Shown: piece by piece, positions 42,434-51,255 of the stretch
Numbering within the stretch: the first letter of the stretch is position 1
Layout of the letters: each line of letters begins with the position of its first letter
Notes under the pieces: generated by a model
What the model was told of the DNA's origin: nothing
The model's database searches: none
Seen by the model: only the letters and a program-made list of their open reading frames with translations
Assembly (NCBI GenBank): GCA_025517465.1
Contig: JAOPKE010000007.1
Location: forward strand, 1 to 64,000
Length of the DNA stretch: 64,000 nt
From: Halobacteria archaeon HArc-gm2
GTDB lineage: Archaea > Halobacteriota > Halobacteria > Halobacteriales > Haloarculaceae
Reading direction: 5' to 3'
Program-made: the position numbers and the translations under genes

Positions 42434-42853
42434 TTAGGGAGTTATTATCTCGATTAGGTTGTCCTCGGGGTCGCGAATGAACAGTATCCGGGCGCCCGTC
42501 GGCGTCGTCTGTGGCTCGCTGATCGTCTCCACGTCGCCCGGAAGGTCGGCGTAGAAAGCGTCGACGTCGTCGACTTCGAAGCCGAGGTGTTTGGCGCCGC
42601 GCTGGTTGACGCTCTCGGCGGTGCAGGGCTCGCCCGCGGGGTCGTACTCGATCAACTCGACGCGAACTCCCTGGGCGTCCAGATGGGCGAATTTTCCGGT
42701 CGCGTTCGGGACGCCGACGCCGGTTGCGAACGATTCTCCGGAGCTCTCGAACTCGGAGAGAACGTCGAAGCCAAGGACGTCGCGGTAGAATTCGACGGCC
42801 TGATCCAGGTCTGAGACGGTCGTTCCGACGTGGTGTGCGGTGAGGTCGGTCAC
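42434..42853 (-). CDS. VOC-family (glyoxalase-like) protein
   Basis: This protein of about 139 residues has two beta-alpha-beta-beta-beta units of the vicinal-oxygen-chelate fold: THHVGTTVSDLDQAVEFYRDVLGF-type start (seen as HHVGTTVSDLDQAV), LDAQGVRVELIEYD, HLGFEVDDVDAFYADL, and a final ILFIRDPEDNLIEI. His, Glu and further His/Glu positions can form a metal site. GTG 42853 is chosen as the start; a longer frame adds a non-conserved leader. Related proteins are methylmalonyl-CoA epimerases, lactoylglutathione lyases or dioxygenases; specificity cannot be given. Confidence 0.85.
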   Translation of the reverse strand: MTDLTAHHVGTTVSDLDQAVEFYRDVLGFDVLSEFESSGESFATGVGVPNATGKFAHLDAQGVRVELIEYDPAGEPCTAESVNQRGAKHLGFEVDDVDAFYADLPGDVETISEPQTTPTGARILFIRDPEDNLIEIITP

Positions 42854-43014
42854 GCGTGGGAGGGCGGGGGCGAGGCGAAAAGCCGTGTCGGTCGTCGCCG
42901 GGAACCTTATCACTTCGATATGTCTGCGCGAATGGTCGCCTCAGTAACGATAACGCCGCGTGAACGGTGGTAGACGCCAGATAACAATGCCTCTGTAGTT
43001 GCAAGCTGCTGTCG

Positions 43015-43251
43015 ATGAGCCACGAGCCGCCATCCGAATCACGCGACCCGCTCATGGAGAGCGGACCGACCTCACCGCTGCCCCAGGACGAGTTCCCCGA
43101 GTACCCGCTGTCGACCGTCGTCGAGCCGCGCGCCGACGGGTCACGTCGCTGCATCTTCTACCCGGAAGAGGAAGCGGACGAGGCCGCCGCCGAGACCTGC
43201 TGGCTCGCCGCCAACCACGACCTGGTCGTCTCTATCGCACAGTGGCGGTGA
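43015..43251 (+). CDS. Small conserved haloarchaeal protein (78 aa)
   Basis: The first 30 residues are Pro/Ser-rich and look disordered. The rest (YPLSTVVEPRADGSRRCIFYP, then CWLAANHDLVVSIAQWR) shows a compact beta-alpha pattern. It resembles a short haloarchaeal family (possibly DUF7511, from memory). Role unknown. Confidence 0.7.
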   Translation: MSHEPPSESRDPLMESGPTSPLPQDEFPEYPLSTVVEPRADGSRRCIFYPEEEADEAAAETCWLAANHDLVVSIAQWR

Positions 43252-43283
43252 GGTCGCCTCGCCCGGTCTCTCTTCTCACTCGG

Positions 43284-43859
43284 TCACTCTCCCGCTGGTG
43301 AGCCACGGCTCAGCGAGACAGTCCGCGTCGCCCACTCCCGGAGCGTCGCGACCGTCGCCCGCTCGACGCGAGAGACCGGATGGTCGGCTCCCAGTTCGTC
43401 GCTCTCGAACGCGTTGAGCACCGAAACCGCTGCTCGGTCGCAGTAGTCGCGGACGCGATGGGACGCCCCGTCGTCGTGCTGGCGGGGGATCGTGGTGTCG
43501 TTGACGAAGACGGCCCGTGGCTCGGCCGGCGCCGCGTCGACGATCTGACCCGCTCGTTCCGCGTTCTCCTCGGCGAGCACGACGGCGTCCGACTGACTGT
43601 CGGCCGACGCGCGCGGCGCGTGCGCGTTCAGGCGGCCGACCCAGGCGTCGTCGGGAATCGTCGTGAAGCGGTCGAGCCGCCCGCCGAGGAGACGGCCGTC
43701 GCGTTCGAGTTCGGGCGCGAAGCCCAGGACGACCAGGCCATCGGTTCCCTCGCGTTCGATCCACGTCTCCAGGGCCCGTGCCGTGAGCCGCGTCTTCCCG
43801 GTGTTCGAGGGGCCGACGATCAGCGTCGACCCGGCCAGCGGGAAGGGGAGGTCACTCAC
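43284..43859 (-). CDS. P-loop NTPase coupled to the Nramp-like transporter
   Basis: This protein of about 191 residues begins at GTG 43859. A Walker A motif GPSNTGKT lies at residues 16-23 (LIVGPSNTGKTRLTARAL), followed by LVVLGFAPELERDG. The 4-nt GTGA overlap with the upstream membrane-protein gene means translation is coupled. A later VFVNDTTIPRQHDDG segment might hold a Walker-B-like acidic site. I do not recognise a named family. The reader should note that the longer open frame covering 43860-45032 is a shadow. Confidence 0.75.
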   Translation of the reverse strand: MSDLPFPLAGSTLIVGPSNTGKTRLTARALETWIEREGTDGLVVLGFAPELERDGRLLGGRLDRFTTIPDDAWVGRLNAHAPRASADSQSDAVVLAEENAERAGQIVDAAPAEPRAVFVNDTTIPRQHDDGASHRVRDYCDRAAVSVLNAFESDELGADHPVSRVERATVATLREWATRTVSLSRGSPAGE

Positions 43860-45196
43860 GCCGTCGGCGACCCCGTTGGGAGTTCCTGTGTGACGTACTT
43901 CGCCAGGAGGCCGACGGTGGCCAGACCGAGCGCGAGCGCGAAGGCGAGCACGAACCCGGACAGGGGCGTGACGCCGCCCGCGACCTGCTCGCGGACGAAG
44001 TTGGCCGCCAGGGCACCGGCGACGGTCACCAGCGCCAGCCCGCCGACGTTGGCCAGCGTCGAGTTCGGGTCGTCGACGGCGTCGGAGTTCAGCAGGTAGA
44101 GGACGACGGCGATGGCGAACGGCGTCCCCACCGTCCCGAGCGCGAGCACGAGGACGAGCTGGCCGAGCACCTCGCCGCCGATGAACGCGCCCGGCGCGGA
44201 CAGTAGTGCGACGACGACCAGCAGCGCGCGGTATCTGTTGTCGTCGACGGTGGTCCCCCAGCCGAACTTGTCGGCCAGCAGGAAGGGTGGGACGATGGTG
44301 TTGGCACCCAGCGTCGAGACGGCGGCGCCCCAGAGGCCGACGAGGAACAGGAGCTGTGCGTTGTCGCCGGCGACGGGGCCCAGTGCCTGTGCGGCGCCGA
44401 CGGCGGTGAGGTCGCCGGAGGTGAGGACGCTCGCCGCCACGAGGAAGATGGCGAGGCTGTAGACGCCGAAGGCGACGAGCATCGACGCGCCGACGTCGAA
44501 CGTCGCCAGGTCGTAGTCCTCCCGGGTCCAGCCGCGCGAGCGCATCGTGTAGGAGTGCATCGTGATCAGCGTGATGTGGACGGCGCCGCCGAGGATGCCG
44601 GCGGCGACGAGCGCGCCGCCCGGTGGCACGCTGGGAACCAGCCCGGCCGCCGCCGCGCCGGCGTCGATGGGGACGACGAACAGGCTGGCGACGAAGGCGA
44701 CGACGACGCCCAGTACCAGTATCTTCGCCGCGACTTCGAGGAAGCGGTACCCCCGGCCGGCGAGGCCAGCGGCGAGCACGACGGCCCAGGCGATGCCCCA
44801 GATCCTTGCGTCGACGCCGGTCACCGTCGCCGACACCGTCGCGACGGTCTTCATGATAACTAGCTGTGCAACGCCCGAGGCCACCACGGCGTCGGCGACC
44901 AGCAGCCACGCCCACGTCTCGCCGAGGGTGTCCTCGACGACGCCGACGATGCCCCGCTCCGTCAGGAGGCCCAGCCGCATCGCGAGGTACTGTGCGAGCG
45001 CGCCCGCCCCGGCGGAGAGCACGACCACCCACAGCATGCCGTAGCCGTACGCGCCGCCCGCCGTGATCAGACTCCCGATAGTCGCCGGGCCGGCGGCGAC
45101 GGCCCCTGCCACCCAGGAGGGCCCCATCTCGCCGAGATACTCGGCGACCGTCTCGCTGACGCCGGCCGACTCCTCCGTCGAAGTCACGTTACTCAT
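43856..45196 (-). CDS. Nramp-related membrane transporter, divergent
   Basis: This protein of about 446 residues (ATG 45196) has 11 to 12 membrane helices and an overall Nramp/Mg2+-transporter-like layout. The helix-1 metal motif, usually DPGN, reads AAGPATIGSLIT, and the helix-6 region reads ITLITMHSYTMRSRGW instead of MPHN. Metal selectivity is therefore doubtful. LGANTIVPPFLLADKFGW and TPFAIAVVLYLL are later family-like segments. A TATA-like GCTTTTAACG at 45219-45228 implies a leaderless mRNA. It is the first gene of a two-gene unit with the P-loop protein. Confidence 0.8.
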   Translation of the reverse strand: MSNVTSTEESAGVSETVAEYLGEMGPSWVAGAVAAGPATIGSLITAGGAYGYGMLWVVVLSAGAGALAQYLAMRLGLLTERGIVGVVEDTLGETWAWLLVADAVVASGVAQLVIMKTVATVSATVTGVDARIWGIAWAVVLAAGLAGRGYRFLEVAAKILVLGVVVAFVASLFVVPIDAGAAAAGLVPSVPPGGALVAAGILGGAVHITLITMHSYTMRSRGWTREDYDLATFDVGASMLVAFGVYSLAIFLVAASVLTSGDLTAVGAAQALGPVAGDNAQLLFLVGLWGAAVSTLGANTIVPPFLLADKFGWGTTVDDNRYRALLVVVALLSAPGAFIGGEVLGQLVLVLALGTVGTPFAIAVVLYLLNSDAVDDPNSTLANVGGLALVTVAGALAANFVREQVAGGVTPLSGFVLAFALALGLATVGLLAKYVTQELPTGSPTA

Positions 45197-45422
45197 CGGT
45201 GGTACCACTGGGGGGTATCGTTAAAAGCTGGCGATAGACGCCGCGCAGCGGCGGAACTTCGGTTTCGGCGACAGGTGTGCCTGCCGGCGGTCGGGTGGCC
45301 CATTCGATTCAGCGCCCGCTACTCGTCGCTATGTGAGGAAGGTAGCGAGAGACAGAGTTAGAGCGCTGGCAGTGCAGTCGCTCTCCGTATTCGCGACGGT
45401 CGCGGAACCGTTCGATCGGTCC

Positions 45423-46082
45423 TCAGGCGCTACAGATCTGGTGCAGGTCGTCCAGGCAGTCGATGTCCCAGGTTGGCCAGACGTTGAGTTCCCAGTCCGT
45501 GCGGTGGGGCCGGCGGATGAACGCCGAGTCGATGCCGGCGTTCTCGGCGGCCCGGATGTCGGACTCGTTGTCGCCGACGAACAGCGCGGAGTCGGCGTCG
45601 AGGTCGGCCAGCGCCCGGTCGATGTAGTGGGAGTTGGGCTTCCGGCGGTCGAGGCTCTCGATGGTCGCCTCGCGGCCGTAGGCGGCGCCGAAGTGGTGCC
45701 CGACGTCGAAGTGGTCGAGCAGGAAGTCGACGGTGGCCTGCTGGTTCGAACTGACGATGCCCATCGCGGCGTCCAGGTCCGCGAGCGTGTCGACGTCGTC
45801 GTAGAACGTCTTGCGGCCGGCGCGGGCCTCTTCCTGCTGGGCCCGGGACATGGTGTCGTCGCGTGCGCGCCAGAACGTGTCGGGGTGCAGATCGTACGTG
45901 GTACAGATGTCGTTGACCTGTCGGGGGGTCGCACCGATGGTCATGTCTTCGACGTGGTCGGGGTCCGGGTCGGTCACACCGAACTGTTCGAACGTGTCCT
46001 GGGTCGCCTCCCGCAGGACGTCGAAACTGGTTCGACCGACGAGGACACCGTCGTTGTCGAAGACGACGGTATCGTAAGTCAC
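45423..46082 (-). CDS. HAD-superfamily phosphatase-like hydrolase
   Basis: This protein of 219 residues (GTG start) has the HAD motifs: VVFDNDGVLVG with the nucleophile Asp in DNDG (motif 1), IVSSNQQ (motif 2), Lys in RRKPNSHYI (motif 3) and FVGDNESDIRAAENAG (motif 4). It is a probable phosphoglycolate-phosphatase-like enzyme. The DNDG variant of motif 1 is common in haloarchaeal HAD proteins. The true substrate is unknown. Confidence 0.92.
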   Translation of the reverse strand: MTYDTVVFDNDGVLVGRTSFDVLREATQDTFEQFGVTDPDPDHVEDMTIGATPRQVNDICTTYDLHPDTFWRARDDTMSRAQQEEARAGRKTFYDDVDTLADLDAAMGIVSSNQQATVDFLLDHFDVGHHFGAAYGREATIESLDRRKPNSHYIDRALADLDADSALFVGDNESDIRAAENAGIDSAFIRRPHRTDWELNVWPTWDIDCLDDLHQICSA

Positions 46083-46211
46083 ACTCGTACTGCGCAGTTC
46101 AGCGTAATAAGAGTTTCATTCAGTACAGTTCTACACGCCAACAGATCACACGGGTGGGTGCGCACGGTCGACCACTCACGATTTATACCGGCCCTCGCCC
46201 AACGTGGCCGC

Positions 46212-47135
46212 ATGTCCCTGCGCCTGCCGAGCGAGATCGTCGTCGAGCAGGTGTTGCCCACCCTGCGCGTGCTGCTGGCCCGGGCACTCGCCGATCGGGA
46301 CCTCACCCAGCAGGAGATCGCGGCCCACCTCGGCGTCACGCAGGCCGCCGTCTCGAAGTACGTCGGCGACGCGCCGCCGGTGGAGGACCGCATCGCCGAC
46401 CACCCACGGACGACCGAGACCGTCGAGCGCGTCGCGGAGGGCCTCGCCAGCGGCGAGATGGACCCCTACGACGCGCTGGCCGAAGTGCTGGACCTCGTGC
46501 GGGCGTTTGAGGACCGCGGGCCGATCTGCGAACTCCACGAGGAGGCGATGCCGGCGCTCCAGGGACTGGGTTGCGATCTCTGCGTGCGGGGCCAGGACCA
46601 GGCACTCAGCGCCGAGCGGGACGTGCTCGCGAGTGTTCGCAAGGGCGCCCGCGTCCTCGCGACGAGCCCGGGGATGGCCGCGTTCGTCCCCAACGTCGGG
46701 TCGAACGTCGGCGGTGCGCTCCCGGACGCCGCAGATCCCACCGACGTCGCCGCGATCCCGGGCCGGATCTACGCCATCGGCGGCCGCGTCGAGGTGCCCG
46801 CGAATCCCGAGTTCGGCGCCTCGAAACACGTCTCGACGCTGTTGCTGGCGGCGACCGCCGTCGATCCGGCGACCCGCGGCGCGGTCAACCTCGCGACCGA
46901 CGACGCCCTGCTCGACGCGGCCCGCGACCGCGGGATCGATCCCCTGGCGTTCGACGCCGAGTACGAGAACCGCGGGGAACGACTCCGCGAACAGTTCGCG
47001 GCGCGCGGCGGGGAGGTACCACGCGTGCTCTATCACGAGGGCGCGTTCGGCATCGAACCGATCACCTTCGTCCTCGGCGAGACGGCAGAGGCGGCCGCGC
47101 GGCTGGCCGCGGAACTGGTCGAGCGCGCACGATAG
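46212..47135 (+). CDS. thiR: HTH-ThiN regulator, probable thiamine-responsive repressor
   Basis: This 307-residue protein begins with a winged or XRE-like helix-turn-helix domain (LTQQEIAAHLGVTQAAVSKYVG, about residues 35-58) and ends with a ThiN domain (about 120-300, seen in GALPDAADPTDVAAIPGRI and GIEPITFVLG). In haloarchaea HTH-ThiN proteins (ThiR) repress thiamine genes when thiamine phosphate is bound, while stand-alone or ThiD-fused ThiN is a thiamine-phosphate synthase. The regulatory role is inferred from the HTH. No thiamine genes are adjacent in the window. Confidence 0.85.
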   Translation: MSLRLPSEIVVEQVLPTLRVLLARALADRDLTQQEIAAHLGVTQAAVSKYVGDAPPVEDRIADHPRTTETVERVAEGLASGEMDPYDALAEVLDLVRAFEDRGPICELHEEAMPALQGLGCDLCVRGQDQALSAERDVLASVRKGARVLATSPGMAAFVPNVGSNVGGALPDAADPTDVAAIPGRIYAIGGRVEVPANPEFGASKHVSTLLLAATAVDPATRGAVNLATDDALLDAARDRGIDPLAFDAEYENRGERLREQFAARGGEVPRVLYHEGAFGIEPITFVLGETAEAAARLAAELVERAR

Positions 47136-47144
47136 CGTCGCTTT

Positions 47145-48254
47145 CTACCCCTTCAGGCCGCTCCCGGTGAGCGCGACGACGACGTCGTCTGCGTCGTCGA
47201 GAACGCCTTCCTCGCGGAACCGCGAGAGCGCTGCCGTCGCCGTGGCCGACGTCGCTTCGACGTGGAAGCCGGCTTCGGCTAGCCTGTCTCGTTCCGTTGC
47301 TGTCGCCGCGGCGCCGACGGCCACGACCGCGCCGTCGGTCGCGTCGATGGCCCGTCTGATCTGGCCGGCTCTGGCAGGTTCCCGTATCTGGATGCCGGCC
47401 GCTTCGTCGTTGGTCGGTTCCGCAGAGGCACCCATCACATCTGCCGTCTCGAACGGGGCGTAGCCAGTCGCCTGTGCGCCCAGCAGCCGCGGCACGTCGT
47501 CGGTCCAGCCGGCGCGTTCGAGCGCCCGGAAGCCGCGGTACGCGCCCAGGAATAGCGTCCCGTGGCCCAGCGGCGTGACGACGGCGTCGGGAACCGCCCA
47601 CTCGCGCTGGGCGGCCAGCTCCAGCGCCCACGTCGCGGTGCCCGCGAAGAACGCCGGGTTCCAGGCGTGGCTGGCGTACCAGGCACCACCCTCGCTCGCC
47701 GGCAGACTGGATTCGACCGCCGCGACGCAGGCGTCGGTGACGTCTGCCCGGGATCCTTCGACCCGGACGACGTCGGCGTCGGTGCGTTCGAGCGCCCGGA
47801 GCTTTCCCGCTTTGGCGTCCGCCGGGACGTAGATCTCCGCGTCGATGCCGGCCCTGGCGGCGTATGTCGCGATGGCGAGGCCGGCGTTCCCGGAGGAGTC
47901 CTCGACGACGCGGTCGACGCCCAGCGCGAGCGCCTGGGAGACGGTCGTCGCCGCGCCCCTGTCTTTGAAACTCCCCGTGGGGAACAGATATTCCAGTTTG
48001 AACTGGACGTCCCAGGAGGGGGCGTCGACCACGGGCGTCCATCCCTCGCCCAGCGTGACGCGCCGCTCGACGGGGAGGAACGCGTCGAACGCCCAGAGGC
48101 CGCGGCCCCGGTCGAGTGCGAGCGGGTCCGGTGGTTCGGCGTCTGGAACCGGTGGCCCGGCGTAGTCGAGCGCGTGGCCACAGTCGCAACGCCAGGACTC
48201 GTCGGCCGGGTACTCGCTGCCGCAGGCTGCACAGCGGTAGGTAGCTTCGCTCAC
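47145..48254 (-). CDS. Threonine synthase-like PLP enzyme
   Basis: This protein of 369 residues (GTG start) has an N-terminal zinc-ribbon-like stretch (CAACG, CDCG) and a fold-type II PLP domain. The PLP Lys is in TGSFKDRGA, with SSGNAG binding the phosphate and a C-terminal VALTGSGLKG. Threonine synthases of archaea have this layout. The enzyme would turn O-phosphohomoserine into threonine. An amino-acid deaminase of the same fold is the alternative. It is convergent with the ThiR-type gene. Confidence 0.88.
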   Translation of the reverse strand: MSEATYRCAACGSEYPADESWRCDCGHALDYAGPPVPDAEPPDPLALDRGRGLWAFDAFLPVERRVTLGEGWTPVVDAPSWDVQFKLEYLFPTGSFKDRGAATTVSQALALGVDRVVEDSSGNAGLAIATYAARAGIDAEIYVPADAKAGKLRALERTDADVVRVEGSRADVTDACVAAVESSLPASEGGAWYASHAWNPAFFAGTATWALELAAQREWAVPDAVVTPLGHGTLFLGAYRGFRALERAGWTDDVPRLLGAQATGYAPFETADVMGASAEPTNDEAAGIQIREPARAGQIRRAIDATDGAVVAVGAAATATERDRLAEAGFHVEATSATATAALSRFREEGVLDDADDVVVALTGSGLKG

Positions 48255-48339
48255 GGAGAAGACTCACCAGTCGGTTTCGACGCCGGGTCGGTCGTCCGGC
48301 GGGGTATCCAGTAGGGGGTTCCGCCGCCGACGACCACGG

Positions 48340-48426
48340 TCAGAACAGCGAGACGGCACCGGCGACGATGGAAGAACCGATCATCAGGAGGACGAAGATG
48401 ATGGCGATGACCTGTTGCTTGTCCAT
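48340..48426 (-). CDS. Tiny single-helix membrane protein (28 aa)
   Basis: MDKQQVIAIIFVLLMIGSS and a short tail form one membrane helix with a charged N-terminus. I recall this as a small protein found in many haloarchaea, so it is likely real. Function unknown. It ends about 85 bp after the start of the threonine-synthase-like gene on the same strand. Confidence 0.65.
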   Translation of the reverse strand: MDKQQVIAIIFVLLMIGSSIVAGAVSLF

Positions 48427-48609
48427 GGCGGCGATTTGACGGCAACGACCGTATGTGTTACGACCGTCCCCTTCGTCACGTGCGCGACTGTCGGTCGACG
48501 GCGTTCGTACTCTCGCTCCCCTATCACTCCGATACGACCGCCGCCTGTCCTCCGGCCAGACTGTTCCTGCAAGCATACTACTAGGATAAAACAAGTCAAA
48601 ACAGTGCTA

Positions 48610-48620
48610 GATATTTATTA
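48610..48620 (+). promoter_or_regulatory. Probable TATA box of the GH5 gene
   Basis: GATATTTATTA lies about 40 bp before ATG 48658 and about 18 bp before ATG 48634. This spacing favours the second ATG as the translation start. Confidence 0.5.
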
Positions 48621-48657
48621 CCAGGTGTTGTGAATGAATCGTTTCGGGTACGAACCC

Positions 48658-50016
48658 ATGTACACACGACGCGAGCTACTTCGGTCCTCCGCAGCGGGGA
48701 CCGTCATCGGCGCAGGCGTACTGGCGAGCAGTTCGAACGCGACGGCCGACGGGGCCTCGTTCGGCGACGGCGTCAACCTCCAGCCGTCGTACTTCTGCGA
48801 CGGGGACCAGGATCTGGGCTGGGACCTGATGAACGACTACCCGGACATCGAGACGGTCCGGATCGAGATCGAGCCGTTCTCCTTCGGCGAGGTGGCTACG
48901 ACGGTGGAGGACGCAAAGCGGTGGATCGACGAGGCCGGCGCGAACGGGAAGGAGATCATCGCGACCTACCACCACTATCCCGACAACGGGTCGGCCGAGG
49001 CCTCGGCGCTCCAGAACGCCGCGGAGTTCTGGGTCGACCACTACGAGACCCTCTCGGCCGACACGTCGTTCACGGTCAACATGATGAACGAGTGGGGGAA
49101 CCACGACGTCACGGCCGACGAGTACGCGTCGGCGTACGACGACGCCCTCAGCACGGTCCGGGACGGGACGAGCTACTCGGGGCCGATCGTCTGCGACGCA
49201 CCAGGCTGGGGCCAGGGGACCTACCGGCTGGCCGACGCCGTCGAAGGGATCGACGACGATAACCTGATCCTCTCGGCGCACGTCTATCCCTCGGCCTGGA
49301 ACGCGACGACGGGCCAGAACCTCGTTCCCGCGGACCTGGACGTCCTGGACGAGACGGGCTACCCCTGCATGATCGGCGAGTTCGGTAACTACGCCGACAG
49401 TACGGGCGCCGACTGGTCGGCGATCATCGACTACGCGAAGCAACTCGGCTGGCCGGTGATCGGCTGGGCCTGGAACGGCGACGGCTCCGACGACCCGATG
49501 AACATGTCGGCCCCCTACTGGGGCGACGACTGTTCGGCGGACACCTACACGGCGAGCGACTACTTCGGCGTCGTCTACGACAAACTCGGCGACGGCGGCG
49601 GCACCGGAACACCGGACACCGAAACGCCGGAGACGGAGACGCCAGACACGGACACGCCGGAGACGGAGACGCCAGACACGGAGACGCCCGACACCGAGAC
49701 GCCCGACACCGAGACACCAGAGACGGAGACGCCGCCCCAGACGGAGGTGCCACCGTCGGGTGACCTCGTCGCCGCTATCGACCCCGGTTCGACGTCCGGG
49801 TCGACCGGCGACCTGATGCAGTTCTGGATCACCGACGAGACGGGCAACAGCACGTGGATCACCGACCTCCAGTGGGAACTGGGCGACGGCTCGACCGACG
49901 CCGGCTGGTACGCCGATAACCGGTATCAGTCGGCAGGGACCTACACCGTGACGCTGACAGCGACGGACAACGAGGGGACGACCAGCACGACCTCCGTCGA
50001 CGTGACCATCTCGTAG
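48658..50016 (+). CDS. Secreted GH5-type glycosidase with PKD domain (Tat substrate)
   Basis: This protein of about 452 residues begins MYTRRELLRSSAAG, a Tat signal. The catalytic domain (about 32-320) resembles GH5 cellulases and mannanases: acid/base Glu in NMMNEWGNH (residue 145) and nucleophile Glu in MIGEFGNY (241), with WAWNGDG further on. A Thr-Pro-Glu-Thr-rich linker (about 322-364) leads to a C-terminal PKD-like domain ending TVTLTATDNEGTTSTTSVDV. It should cut beta-1,4 polysaccharides outside the cell. ATG 48658 is preferred to 48634 because of TATA spacing. It stands apart from other polysaccharide genes. Confidence 0.9.
   Translation: MYTRRELLRSSAAGTVIGAGVLASSSNATADGASFGDGVNLQPSYFCDGDQDLGWDLMNDYPDIETVRIEIEPFSFGEVATTVEDAKRWIDEAGANGKEIIATYHHYPDNGSAEASALQNAAEFWVDHYETLSADTSFTVNMMNEWGNHDVTADEYASAYDDALSTVRDGTSYSGPIVCDAPGWGQGTYRLADAVEGIDDDNLILSAHVYPSAWNATTGQNLVPADLDVLDETGYPCMIGEFGNYADSTGADWSAIIDYAKQLGWPVIGWAWNGDGSDDPMNMSAPYWGDDCSADTYTASDYFGVVYDKLGDGGGTGTPDTETPETETPDTDTPETETPDTETPDTETPDTETPETETPPQTEVPPSGDLVAAIDPGSTSGSTGDLMQFWITDETGNSTWITDLQWELGDGSTDAGWYADNRYQSAGTYTVTLTATDNEGTTSTTSVDVTIS
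49607..49748 (+). repeat. Low-complexity TPET/TPDT linker coding repeats
   Basis: Within the GH5 gene, tandem 12-nt-type units (ACGCCGGAGACGGAGACGCC in varied form) code for alternating TPET and TPDT. It is a flexible linker between the catalytic and PKD domains; slippage can change its length. Confidence 0.8.
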
Positions 50017-50067
50017 GGCGGCCGCACCACCCCTCTCCGACCTCGCCCACCGGCCACGTTTTCGCCG

Positions 50068-51168
50068 TCAGTCCACGCGGGCGTCCACGACGACGTGGGC
50101 GACGCCCTCGCTGTAGCTCTTGACCTCCCGCGTATCGAGAATCTCCACCTCGCGGTCGGCAGCCGCCGCGGCGTCCCGCAGTCGCTCGATGGGCCGCTCG
50201 AACACCAGGTCGTTCGGCGTCGCCTCGTGGACGTGGATGGTGCCGCCGGGCGCGAGCGCAGTCAGCGCCGGGTCGAGGTACTCGTAGGAGCCGTTCTCTG
50301 CGGGCTCCGTGGCGTCGTAGTAGCCCATGACGACGCGATCCGCGGGCGCCTCGGTCGCGAACTCCTCGCTCGCGCCGTCCGCCGCTCGCGCGTTCCGAGG
50401 CGTGAACGTCTCGCGGACTACGTCACGACAGTCCGCTCGATAGGGGTGGACCCGGTCGCCTACGCCGTTCAACCGGGCGTTCTCGATCAGGTAGCGAAAG
50501 GAGTCGGGATTCCGCTCGACGGCGGTCACCTCGGCGCCGGCGCGGGCCATCGGGAGCGTGAAGTAGCCGATGCCGGCGAACATGTCCAGAACGCGCTCGC
50601 CCTCGGTTACCACCTCTCCCATCCGCGCTCGTTCGGCCTGGTTACCCGGCGAGAACATCACTGTCGCGAGATCGAGGGCGTACGCGGTGCCGTGTTCGTG
50701 GTGGACCGTCTCCGTGTCGCCGGTGCCGGCGATGACCGCTACGTTCGGTTCGCGGTGTTCCCCCGTGATCGCTCCCCGAGACAGGACGGTGTCGGCCTCG
50801 CCGTGGAGCGAGAGCAGCGCCTCGCCGACCTCTTCCGGGCGGGGCGCGTCGCCGAGTTCGACCAGGACGACCGACCCGACCACGGCCCAGGAGCCCGGTG
50901 CCCGGTCGAGTTCCTCGTCGGTCCACCCCATCTCCCGCAGGTGGTCTTCCAGGGTGCGCAGTCGCGGTTCGCCGACCTGGCGGACGATCTCCAGGTAGTC
51001 GACGCTCTCCGGGGGCTCGGTAACGGGGAGGGCGACGGTCTCGTCGGTCCACTCGCGGACGCGCCGGTCGTCGTCGTACACGCCCTCCCGTTCGAGTGCG
51101 TCGATGACGCGCTGGGTGCGGGACTTGGGGACGACCGCTGCGAGGCGCTGGTCGGCGGAATCTGCCAT
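50068..51168 (-). CDS. taw2: Wyosine-pathway tRNA aminocarboxypropyltransferase Taw2
   Basis: This protein of 366 residues is a SAM-binding Trm5/Taw2-family enzyme. The MFSPGNQAERARM and VLDMFAGIGYFTLPMARAGA motifs bind SAM. Where Trm5 methylases have NPP, this protein has MGYYDATEP, the pattern of Taw2, which moves the 3-amino-3-carboxypropyl group of SAM to the wyosine precursor at position 37 of tRNA-Phe. The final YSEGVAHVVVDARV is family-typical. It is the last gene before the GH5 gene, convergent. Confidence 0.9.
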   Translation of the reverse strand: MADSADQRLAAVVPKSRTQRVIDALEREGVYDDDRRVREWTDETVALPVTEPPESVDYLEIVRQVGEPRLRTLEDHLREMGWTDEELDRAPGSWAVVGSVVLVELGDAPRPEEVGEALLSLHGEADTVLSRGAITGEHREPNVAVIAGTGDTETVHHEHGTAYALDLATVMFSPGNQAERARMGEVVTEGERVLDMFAGIGYFTLPMARAGAEVTAVERNPDSFRYLIENARLNGVGDRVHPYRADCRDVVRETFTPRNARAADGASEEFATEAPADRVVMGYYDATEPAENGSYEYLDPALTALAPGGTIHVHEATPNDLVFERPIERLRDAAAAADREVEILDTREVKSYSEGVAHVVVDARVD

Positions 51169-51255
51169 CTGCCTGTTCGCAGGTCGTCGGGCGGTGAAAC
51201 AGTTTCGAGTGGCGCCTCGTCCCGTGACCAGTACCCGGCTCGGCGACCCGACCCA

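Noticed and set aside
43860-45032. A 582-codon frame that joins the P-loop protein to an upstream Arg-rich region
   Set aside because: The upstream part is the shadow of the Nramp-like gene on the same strand in another frame; the real P-loop gene starts at the coupled GTG 43859.
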